Origin: an uncultured Ruminococcus sp.
GTDB taxonomy: Bacteria; Bacillota; Clostridia; Oscillospirales; Ruminococcaceae
Direction of reading: 5' to 3'
Assembly: GCA_900752785.1 (NCBI GenBank)
Contig: CAADWP010000071.1
Location: 1-20,491 of the forward strand
Length of the DNA stretch: 20,491 bases
Below are positions 14,817 through 20,491 of this stretch, one piece after another. A program made the translations under genes and the position numbers. A model generated the notes under the pieces. That model saw only the letters and a list, made by a program, of their open reading frames with translations. It made no database searches and was not told where the DNA came from. Numbering within the stretch: the stretch's first letter is position 1; every line of letters starts with the position of its first letter.

Positions 14817-17800
14817 ATGAAATTAAAAAAGTTATGTGCAACATTAATGTCCGGCATTATGACAATGAGTATGTTTGCAGGAGCATTCTCGCCAAAAAAT
14901 TCAACTAATGCCGACAGAAATCCTGCAAAACAAATATTGGAAAATATTTTTCCAAGTGTTGAGCCAATGGAAGCAAACGCTGCTGTAAGCAGTAACTTCC
15001 GACGCCCGATCAATAACGAATCTCCCGTATGGATAGTGCATATCGACTCATGGAATTACCCGGATCCTGAGAAAATCATCGACCTTGTACCGAAAGATGT
15101 ACTTCCTTATGTTGTATTCAATGTTTCTCTGTCAATCAACTGGAGCAGCACAGAACACAGATGGCTTATGGTCCAGGATGGTATTGAATGTGCCCGTTCA
15201 TGGATGAAAGCTTGCGCAGATAAAGGAGTATGGACAATGATACAGCCCGCCAGCGGCGGACAGTGCCATTTCCCTGATTATGCTGCCGACTATGATCTTG
15301 ACAATACAATATTCGGAGAATTCTTCAGAGATTATCCAAACTTTATCGGTTATAATTACTGCGAGCAATTCTGGGGCTTTGCTTCACAGGATTTTCCTGT
15401 AACGTATCAGCAGCGTTATGACCATTTCGCGGCTCTATTGAAATTATGCAATAAATACGGCGGATATCTTGATGTAAGCTGGTGCGAAAATCAGTGGGGT
15501 TCTGCCCTTAATCCTGTGGCTATGCTTAAAACAAATGCAAACTGGGAAAAAGCATGCCGTACTTATGCGCAGAATTTTATTCTGGAAGAAAAATATACAC
15601 AATTAAGTTATATTGCCGACGTTGAAAGTGAAGTTTACGGTGCATATATTTCAGGCTACTGCGGAAACTATGGCGTTCGCTGGGACGATACCGGCTGGTC
15701 TGATTATCCTTGGAACGGCGGAGATTTTGACGAGCAGACAAAAAAGCAGTATCGTTTGTCAACAAGTATGCCTGTTTACCTTGAACGTATGGCTATGAAC
15801 GGTATGACAGTTATTGACGGACCGGAACTTGTGTGGAACGACTGTGTCAAAGGTCTTTGGGACGGTACTGACGCTGAGGGATACAAATACCGTCAATGGG
15901 ATTTCTATGATCAGTGTAAAAATGTTAACGTTGATTTAATGCGTAAATTTATTGACGGTACTTTACGTATTCCCAACAGAAAAGAAGTTATTGACCGTAC
16001 AAAGGTTGTTGTTATACAGGACGTAAACTCCGGCAGCAACGATGATAAATACTGTTCATATAAAACTCTTTTTGAAGGGCTGTACCGTGCTGATAACGAT
16101 GGTAACTATAAGGACAATCATAATCCTTATAAGAGTACCGGACGGTATCAGACAATTCCGACCGTATACGCTCTTGCGGATGATCTGGCAAAGTCGATTC
16201 CGGTACAGATAAAACAGTCAACGATAGCTTCTCGCTGGAAAAGTATAGCGGATAAGCAAGCTGAATTTAATAAGCTTTACCCCGACTCTTATTACGCAAA
16301 CTGCTATGTGGCAAATAATGCCAACACATGGATAACATATTACAACAGCAAGGTAAGCGACGGAGACAGAGGAGCGCAATTTAATCTTAAATACAACACC
16401 TGTAAATCTCTTGATATTAAGCATCAGCTTTACGGTTCGGCACTTATCAACGAATATTCCGACCACATAAATGTATACCTGAGTAACTATGATGAAGATG
16501 CAGCAACAACTTTGAAAACTGAATCTATTACTATTTCAGGAGCAAGCTCAAAACCAACATTTACCGCTAAGGACAGAGGCGTTAATCAGACGGCAAGCGT
16601 TGTGACAGAGAGCTGGAACAACGGAAAATATACCCTTACTGTAAAACACAACGGACCTGTTGATATTTCAATTAAATGCTCAGGAAATGAAACAGGACGT
16701 TTAACCGCTTATCCTCAGCCTGTGCAAAAAGAGCCGTCATTCCCCCGTTTCTATACAGGTGCGCGTCAGTATGAGGGTGAAAATTTTGATATGAAAAACG
16801 TTGAGGGAAACGTTACGAACGGATGCGGAAGCGGTCTGAAAAAATATCAGGGTATGGGATTTGTAAAATTCGGCACAAAGGATACCGCAGCCGTTAAGGA
16901 TACGGTAAAAACTTCAAAAGCAGGCACGTTTAAATGGACTCTCCGATATTCCGCTACATCCGACGTTAAATGCGTAGATCTTTATGTAAACGGTTCTAAA
17001 TTAAAAACACTTTCTCTCCCTAAAGGTTCAGGTTACGACGATTGGAAAACAGTCAGCGAGAACATCACTCTGAAAGCAGGAGAAAACAAAATTGAGCTGA
17101 AGGCAAATGCAACGCTTCCTTGTTCGCTTTATCTTGATAATTTCAAGGTTGAGGGAGATTTTGGAGATGCAGTAATTACGGTTCAGCCGCTTAATGGAAA
17201 GTTTATTAAAAATCTTATTGTAAATGATAAAGAAAATGCAGCCGATTGGTCGATCAATGAAAAGATTGAAAAAGGATCTCTTATATTTGGTGATCGTGAT
17301 ATTACTGTTATAGATATCCCTAAAAATTTAATCGGAGCAGAAGCTGTCAAAACAGCCTGTGATTCTAAAATGTTTACTGAATCTCTGGGAAACTTTACAG
17401 CCGGAGCTGATATTACCGTTTATATTGCAATCGATTTAAGAGTAAATCCGATTCCAGCTTGGTTGGAAAGCTGGGAAAAAACAGATTCTCAGATAACATC
17501 AACAAGCGATCTTACATTTAAACTTTACAAAAAGAATTTTAAATCAGGTGAAGAAGTCACACTCGGTATGAATGGCGGAAACGGTGATAATACAAATTAT
17601 TTTGTTCTTGCCAAACCGGAGGAGAAGATTTTGAACGGAAAGCTTATTAAAAATCTCCTTGTTTACGATAGTGAAAATGCAGCAGATTGGTCGATTCAGA
17701 GCAATTTTGCAAATAACACACAGATTTTTGGCGACCGTGATCTTACCTGCACAAGTATCCCTTCCATTCTGGACGGCGCTGAATATATCCGTACTGCCTG

Positions 17801-18257
17801 TGATTCCAAGCTTTATAAAGACGATCTTGCCGAAATGACAGCAGGAACTGATATGACTGTCTTTGTAGCAATAGACACTCGTGTAACCCCTCTTCCTGAA
17901 TGGCTGAAAGATTGGACAGATACCAATTCAAGCATTTCGACCTCAAACGATTTGACAATGAAAATATATTCGAAATACGTTAAAAGCAATGAGAAGCTTA
18001 TTCTCGGAACTGACGGCGGATTAATCGAATCTGTAAATTACGCTGTATTTGCAAAAGAAGGTAATGTCGCAATCAGAGGAGATGTGAATATGGACGGAAA
18101 ATTCGATATTGCCGATGTTGTTCTTCTTCAGAAATGGATTTTGGCTGCACCTGACACTAAGCTTGCCAACTGGAAAGCCGCTGACTTATATGAAGACGGC
18201 AGACTTGACGTATTCGATCTTTGCCTTATGAAACGTATGCTGGTTGAAAATAGCTAA
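14817..18257 (+). CDS. Secreted GH98-type glycoside hydrolase with CBM6/35-like module, two tandem unknown modules and dockerin
   Basis: This 1146-residue secreted enzyme probably docks in a cellulosome. The ATG at 14817 has GGAGGG 6 nt upstream and gives a signal peptide (KLKK, hydrophobic core, cut near residue 25); a GTG at 14769 is in frame but lacks these. From Arg62 (RRPINNESPVWIVHIDSWNY) to about 380 the protein resembles the GH98 catalytic domain, including SGYCGNYGVRWDDTGW near 278-293. About 385-625 fits the GH98 C-terminal domain. A beta-sandwich CBM6/35-like module spans about 648-782 (YEGENFD to LYLDNFKVEG). Two related modules span about 792-938 and 939-1085. A type I dockerin at 1088-1146 has calcium loops DVNMDGKFDIAD and DLYEDGRLDVFD. 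GH98 includes blood-group endo-beta-galactosidases and xylanases; xylan is the more likely substrate here. The GH98 call rests on recalled family resemblance. Confidence 0.8.
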   Translation: MKLKKLCATLMSGIMTMSMFAGAFSPKNSTNADRNPAKQILENIFPSVEPMEANAAVSSNFRRPINNESPVWIVHIDSWNYPDPEKIIDLVPKDVLPYVVFNVSLSINWSSTEHRWLMVQDGIECARSWMKACADKGVWTMIQPASGGQCHFPDYAADYDLDNTIFGEFFRDYPNFIGYNYCEQFWGFASQDFPVTYQQRYDHFAALLKLCNKYGGYLDVSWCENQWGSALNPVAMLKTNANWEKACRTYAQNFILEEKYTQLSYIADVESEVYGAYISGYCGNYGVRWDDTGWSDYPWNGGDFDEQTKKQYRLSTSMPVYLERMAMNGMTVIDGPELVWNDCVKGLWDGTDAEGYKYRQWDFYDQCKNVNVDLMRKFIDGTLRIPNRKEVIDRTKVVVIQDVNSGSNDDKYCSYKTLFEGLYRADNDGNYKDNHNPYKSTGRYQTIPTVYALADDLAKSIPVQIKQSTIASRWKSIADKQAEFNKLYPDSYYANCYVANNANTWITYYNSKVSDGDRGAQFNLKYNTCKSLDIKHQLYGSALINEYSDHINVYLSNYDEDAATTLKTESITISGASSKPTFTAKDRGVNQTASVVTESWNNGKYTLTVKHNGPVDISIKCSGNETGRLTAYPQPVQKEPSFPRFYTGARQYEGENFDMKNVEGNVTNGCGSGLKKYQGMGFVKFGTKDTAAVKDTVKTSKAGTFKWTLRYSATSDVKCVDLYVNGSKLKTLSLPKGSGYDDWKTVSENITLKAGENKIELKANATLPCSLYLDNFKVEGDFGDAVITVQPLNGKFIKNLIVNDKENAADWSINEKIEKGSLIFGDRDITVIDIPKNLIGAEAVKTACDSKMFTESLGNFTAGADITVYIAIDLRVNPIPAWLESWEKTDSQITSTSDLTFKLYKKNFKSGEEVTLGMNGGNGDNTNYFVLAKPEEKILNGKLIKNLLVYDSENAADWSIQSNFANNTQIFGDRDLTCTSIPSILDGAEYIRTACDSKLYKDDLAEMTAGTDMTVFVAIDTRVTPLPEWLKDWTDTNSSISTSNDLTMKIYSKYVKSNEKLILGTDGGLIESVNYAVFAKEGNVAIRGDVNMDGKFDIADVVLLQKWILAAPDTKLANWKAADLYEDGRLDVFDLCLMKRMLVENS
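17190..18071 (+). repeat. Tandem duplicated protein module inside the GH98 enzyme
   Basis: Two in-frame copies of about 147 codons (17190-17630 and 17631-18071). Both contain NGK(F/L)IKNL, ENAADWSI, FGDRD, an IP..L.GAE segment, TACDSK, TAG.D.TV, AID.RV and a final NY.V.AK. Their DNA has diverged well beyond their protein similarity, so the duplication is old. I do not recognise the module with certainty; a carbohydrate-binding role is plausible. Confidence 0.8.
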
Positions 18258-18323
18258 AAACTCTCCCTATCTGTACAATAAGAGAGAATATATACAGTTT
18301 TATTCCCATATAACGGAACAAAC

Positions 18324-18359
18324 AAAAACCTCCGCAGGAGTAATTCTGCGGAGGTTTTT
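18324..18359 (+). terminator. Strong intrinsic terminator after the GH98 gene
   Basis: AAAAACCTCCGCAG and CTGCGGAGGTTTTT form a perfect 14-bp stem around an 8-nt loop, with the U-run in the 3' arm. It is symmetrical and could stop transcription from either side. It lies 67 nt after the stop codon. Confidence 0.93.
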
Positions 18360-18418
18360 ATCTTGCTAGAATTATTGTTATAAGGCTGTTTTAGGCTTTT
18401 ATCTATTGTTGTTTAATA

Positions 18419-18517
18419 ATGACCAACAGCCTCACAGTGAATCAAACTAACCATAATCCGAAATCACTGTCACGGCTGGAAATCTATCGGCATATAAGAA
18501 ATGTACTGAATGTGTAA
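18419..18517 (+). CDS. Small ORF A (32 codons) sharing its C-terminal part with small ORF B
   Basis: ATG at 18419 to TAA at 18515-18517; the last 17 residues are SLSRLEIYRHIRNVLNV. Codons 17-31 correspond to a 46-bp segment also present at 19252-19297. All five differences fall at third codon positions and four are silent, which argues that this frame was translated in an ancestor. No clear ribosome binding site precedes the ATG, so this copy may be a fragment of a larger gene. A hairpin follows the stop directly. Function unknown. Confidence 0.35.
   Translation: MTNSLTVNQTNHNPKSLSRLEIYRHIRNVLNV
18467..18512 (+). repeat. 46-bp direct repeat, copy A
   Basis: Forty-one of 46 bp match 19252-19297. 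The copies flank GNAT2 and the phage-like fragment, 785 bp apart in the same orientation. Confidence 0.85.
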
Positions 18518-18540
18518 ATAGGAGCAAAAATCGCTCCTAT
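18518..18540 (-). terminator. Hairpin at the 3' side of GNAT2
   Basis: ATAGGAGC and GCTCCTAT form an 8-bp stem with a 7-nt loop. On the minus strand it is followed by TTTACACATT, a weak U-run, 19 nt after the GNAT2 stop. It also directly follows the stop of small ORF A on the plus strand. Confidence 0.6.
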
Positions 18541-18558
18541 CTTTGTAAACTGAAATTA

Positions 18559-19068
18559 TCAGCGATGCACCACATAACGGTAATGTGGCATATCGATACC
18601 TCTGTAATGTTTTATCCATTTGTCTGTCATGGTCATACCGTTTCTTATGGCTACATTTTGAGAGGCTATATTTGTATCTCTGATGATAGAACACACTTCA
18701 TTTTCTTTCAATATTTCAAACGCATATTTTTTACACGCTTTTGCTGCTTCGATAGCATACCCTTTATGCCAGTATAATCGCTCAAACAGATAACCTATCT
18801 CAAGTACTTTCTCATCTTTCCATGGCTGCATTGTAAGTCCGCATTGTCCTATCATTTCATTATTTTCTTTAAGAATGACTGCCCATAAACCAAAGTTCCA
18901 TTTTTGATAACGGAAAATTTGTCTATCAAGCCATTCCCAAACTTCATCATCACTGAATGCACCCTCGTATGCATACATTGCATCTTCATCCTGTAAAATT
19001 TTACATAAAGAATTAAAATCAGAATGATTCATCTCACGCAAATATAATCGCTCAGTTTCAAGTATCAT
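18559..19068 (-). CDS. RimJ/RimL-type GNAT N-acetyltransferase (GNAT2)
   Basis: This 169-residue enzyme has the N-terminal signature MILETERLYLREM of the RimJ/RimL-like GNAT subgroup. The central strand GLWAVILKENNEMIGQCGL is present, followed by EIGYLFERLYWHKGYAIEA, whose WHKGYA is the acetyl-CoA binding loop. SQNVAIRNGMT near residue 136 is the usual motif B. Relatives acetylate ribosomal protein N-termini or small amines; the substrate here is unknown. AAGGAGTT lies about 6 nt before the ATG, a promoter at 19123-19151 and a terminator-like hairpin at 18518-18540, so it is a complete single-gene unit within a degraded mobile region. Confidence 0.9.
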   Translation of the reverse strand: MILETERLYLREMNHSDFNSLCKILQDEDAMYAYEGAFSDDEVWEWLDRQIFRYQKWNFGLWAVILKENNEMIGQCGLTMQPWKDEKVLEIGYLFERLYWHKGYAIEAAKACKKYAFEILKENEVCSIIRDTNIASQNVAIRNGMTMTDKWIKHYRGIDMPHYRYVVHR

Positions 19069-19080
19069 ATTTAACTCCTT

Positions 19081-19092
19081 AAATTTCGATTT
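19081..19092 (-). repeat. AATCGNAATTT element in the GNAT2 leader
   Basis: The minus strand reads AAATCGAAATTT, in the same sense as the elements in the rhomboid (12506-12519) and GNAT1 (14523-14536) leaders, and partly next to the GNAT2 ribosome binding site. It is short and AT-rich, so chance is possible. Confidence 0.35.
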
Positions 19093-19122
19093 GACGTTAA
19101 GTTACTGAATGGTTTATTTTTT

Positions 19123-19151
19123 ATTGTACATTAACAGAACCAAAAAGTCAA
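19123..19151 (-). promoter_or_regulatory. Sigma-A promoter of GNAT2
   Basis: The minus strand reads TTGACT (19151-19146), 17 bp, then TACAAT (19128-19123). The leader is about 50 nt. The -35 box touches the ribosome binding site of the divergent phage-like fragment at 19164. Confidence 0.75.
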
Positions 19152-19163
19152 GGAGATGCAACC

Positions 19164-19238
19164 ATGTTTTTCAGCCTTATTCTTGAAAATGCCAACGGCG
19201 ATCATGTGGATATGACAGCATATGAATCAGATGAATAA
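19164..19238 (+). pseudogene. 24-codon fragment resembling the start of a phage tail protein
   Basis: AAGGAG lies 8 nt before the ATG, and the product begins MFFSLILENANGDHVDMT, much like the N-terminus of siphovirus distal-tail (phage tail family) proteins as I recall them. Such proteins are over 200 residues, but here a TAA follows after 24 codons. The best reading is the relic of a prophage tail gene. A functional micropeptide cannot be ruled out. Confidence 0.4.
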
Positions 19239-19395
19239 CTTGCTTAATTTCCTGTCACGACTGGAAATTTATCGGCATATAAGGAAGGTGCTGAATGGTT
19301 GTACAAAATATGAAAGGGACTTTACAATTAAATCAAGTCAAGTTAAAAGAATAAAATATAATTTCCTGAGCTTAAGAGTGCTTGACAAAGAATAA
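19222..19395 (+). CDS. Small ORF B (57 codons), paralogue of small ORF A
   Basis: ATG at 19222, overlapping the end of the phage-like fragment in another frame, to TAA at 19393-19395. It includes FLSRLEIYRHIRKVLNG near residues 10-26, and the rest is basic (KSSQVKRIKYN). The 46-bp part shared with ORF A shows only third-position changes. The start has only a weak GGAT upstream. The 3' end runs through the tRNA-Leu -35 box, which suggests decay or chance extension there. No family is recognised. Confidence 0.35.
   Translation: MNQMNNLLNFLSRLEIYRHIRKVLNGCTKYERDFTIKSSQVKRIKYNFLSLRVLDKE
19252..19297 (+). repeat. 46-bp direct repeat, copy B
   Basis: Partner of 18467-18512 (41 of 46 bp identical). 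Both lie within a frame encoding LSRLEIYRHIR.VLN. Confidence 0.85.
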
Positions 19396-19410
19396 AATAT
19401 GTGATATACT
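19382..19410 (+). promoter_or_regulatory. Sigma-A promoter of tRNA-Leu
   Basis: TTGACA (19382-19387), 17 bp, TATACT (19405-19410), with transcription expected to begin about 6-8 nt downstream, close to the tRNA 5' end at 19422. Confidence 0.88.
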
Positions 19411-19421
19411 ATTTTAGTAAT

Positions 19422-19508
19422 GCGGATATGGCGGAATAGGCAGACGCGCTGGCTTCAGGTGCCAGTCTTCGCAAGGAGGTGCAGGTTCAACTCCTGTTAT
19501 CCGCACCA
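19422..19508 (+). tRNA. trnL-CAG: tRNA-Leu (anticodon CAG)
   Basis: An 87-nt class II tRNA with encoded CCA. Acceptor GCGGATA pairs with TATCCGC. The anticodon arm CTGGC-TTCAGGT-GCCAG gives anticodon CAG, reading CTG. A long variable arm (TCTTCGCAAGGAGG region) and T arm GCAGG-TTCAACT-CCTGT follow. All stems pair, so the gene looks intact. It lies next to recombinase remnants, as is common for integration hotspots. Confidence 0.97.
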
Positions 19509-19516
19509 ACGACAAA

Positions 19517-19552
19517 AAAAGACTGTAAGTATTTGATTGCTTACAGTCTTTT
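19517..19552 (+). terminator. Terminator after tRNA-Leu, shared with the convergent recombinase remnant
   Basis: AAAAGACTGTAAG pairs with CTTACAGTCTTTT (13 bp) around a 10-nt loop. The A-run before and U-run after make it able to work in both directions, ending the tRNA transcript from the left and the recombinase gene from the right. Confidence 0.9.
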
Positions 19553-19556
19553 AAAT

Positions 19557-20412
19557 TTATGCACTTTCTAACTGACTTTTCAATGTAATAGGCATACTTG
19601 ATGTGTTGTTAAAATCCCCATTCATCTCAAATTCTATATCAAGGCTTTTATCCTCATTTTGATGAATCAGAATTTTATTGACAAGCATTCTGAGATTCAC
19701 ATCTGAAATTTTTCCCTCGGATAAGATTTCATCAAGTACCTGAGTTGTATTTTTGAGATGTTCTTTTCGCTGCTTACAGACCTTGTCATATTCTTTGAGC
19801 TCCGATATCTTTTTTTCAAGGGATGCTATTTCTTCCTCACGCTTGGTAATCATGCTGTTGTAGACCGTAGCGTGTTCTCTATCACCGATACGTTCCATAA
19901 TTAAATCTTCAATCTGCTGTTTAAGAGTCAGTATTTTATCTGTGTTTGTTTGAATCTGCTGTTCGTACAATAGCTTCTTCCTGAGCCAATCCCTTATTAT
20001 TTTATTGTACTTATCGCTCTCCGCTAAGATGTTATCTCTCAGTGATTTCACTTCATTTTCTACAAGTTCGTCAAGTTGATTCTCTCTTATGGTGTGTGGA
20101 GTACAGTATTCCTTTCCGTATCTGTGGCAGCTATTGCAAGTGTATTCAACGTATTCATTTCCACGCCATTTTCGTGTTCGTGCAGTAAATCCCGAACCGC
20201 AATCGGTACATTTTATCAATCCTGCATAGCGATGAAGTTTACGACCGTTTTGTGAGCGTGGATTGATTTTTGAACGCTGTTCCAGTAAAAATTGAGCCTG
20301 TTTCCAAGTTGTTTCGTCTATGATAGGCTCGCAGAAATTCTCATGCCGATACTGTTCATCCTGCGGTATGAACGTCTTGGTCTTGTAAATCTTACTTGTT
20401 ACAGTCTTGAAT
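19557..20412 (-). pseudogene. C-terminal part of a large serine recombinase, interrupted by an IS
   Basis: The minus-strand frame is open from the IS junction near 20412 to the TAA at 19557, about 285 codons. Visible parts are the recombinase-domain segment ENFCEPIIDETTWKQAQ and the zinc ribbon (CTDCGSGF, then CNSC and a later Cys, around 20110-20210). A long charged coiled coil follows (about 19770-20060), as usual in large serine integrases and transposon resolvases. The N-terminal catalytic domain with the active-site serine is absent; it must lie beyond the IS, outside the window, or be lost. A TTG at 20219 is in frame but falls inside the zinc-ribbon region, so it is not a real start. 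Upstream the frame runs into a TGA (20415-20417) within the IS sequence. Confidence 0.88.
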
Positions 20413-20491
20413 TGTCAACCCAAAATAGGACAGAAATTATTTAGCCGAATAGCAAGCTTTAAACTGAACGGGAGAGAGATAACCGAGAGAG
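20413..20491 (-). mobile_element. End of an IS3-family insertion sequence (continues beyond window)
   Basis: From 20413 the sequence begins TGTCAACCCAAAATAGGACA, which looks like an IS terminal repeat beginning TG. It is followed by the end of a transposase gene. The junction falls inside the serine recombinase frame. The other IS end and any target duplication are outside the window. Confidence 0.75.
20437..20491 (-). CDS. IS3-family transposase OrfB, C-terminal tail (5' end outside window)
   Basis: Only the last 17 codons are visible: SLGYLSPVQFKACYSAK, then TAA at 20439-20437. A GYLSPV.F ending is typical of IS3-family (IS150-like) DDE transposases, where it follows the catalytic core (rve domain). 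The stop lies about 24 bp from the presumed IS end, as expected for compact elements. Confidence 0.75.
   Translation of the reverse strand, partial: SLGYLSPVQFKACYSAK

Noticed and set aside
18262..18287. CTCTC...GAGAG hairpin just after the GH98 stop
   Set aside because: A short stem and long loop; the perfect 14-bp terminator at 18324-18359 explains termination.
18467..19297. The 46-bp direct repeats as attachment sites of an integrated element
   Set aside because: The differences fall only at third codon positions, which fits a coding origin better than a recombination core. No integrase is linked to the interval between them.
1..20491. CRISPR array
   Set aside because: No regularly spaced short repeats with unique spacers were seen anywhere in the window.

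Overview
The window looks like the chromosome of an anaerobic, plant-fibre-degrading Clostridia member, most like a cellulosome-forming Ruminococcus (Oscillospiraceae). The evidence is a secreted enzyme ending in a type I dockerin, a Rex redox repressor, a bacterial heterodisulfide-reductase/Flx electron-transfer cluster, strong AGGAGG-type ribosome binding sites, and consensus sigma-A promoters with 17-bp spacers. The species assignment is inference.

Positions 1-11687 hold one long minus-strand block, read from right to left: aconitase (acn), a bacterial-type poly(ADP-ribose) glycohydrolase-like protein, NADP isocitrate dehydrogenase (icd), rex, fumarase (fumC), then hdrB-hdrC-hdrA-flxD-flxC-flxB, the last running off the left edge. 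Gaps from acn to fumC are 12-31 nt. A 134-nt gap with a hairpin separates fumC from hdrB, and most hdr/flx genes overlap. The only convincing promoter lies before acn. Its -35 box is covered by an 18-bp palindrome matching the Rex operator at 12 of 14 defined positions. The simplest reading is that Rex senses NADH/NAD+ and represses an operon containing its own gene, the citrate-to-2-oxoglutarate enzymes, fumarase, and perhaps an NADH-linked bifurcating Hdr/Flx complex.

Positions 11740-14640 are an AT-rich accessory stretch: a rhomboid protease, an unrecognised lipoprotein-like membrane protein and a GNAT acetyltransferase, all on the minus strand. The rhomboid and GNAT genes share a duplicated promoter module of about 93 bp plus a second 23-bp leader block. 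Positions 14817-18257 (+) encode a large secreted enzyme: signal peptide, GH98-type catalytic region, CBM6/35-like module, two tandem unrecognised modules and a dockerin. It has its own promoter and a strong terminator.

Positions 18360-20491 look like a degraded mobile or prophage site. They contain a second GNAT gene, a 24-codon fragment resembling the start of a phage tail protein, two small ORFs sharing a 46-bp segment that differs only at third codon positions, tRNA-Leu(CAG), the C-terminal part of a large serine recombinase, and the end of an IS3-family element interrupting that recombinase at the right edge.
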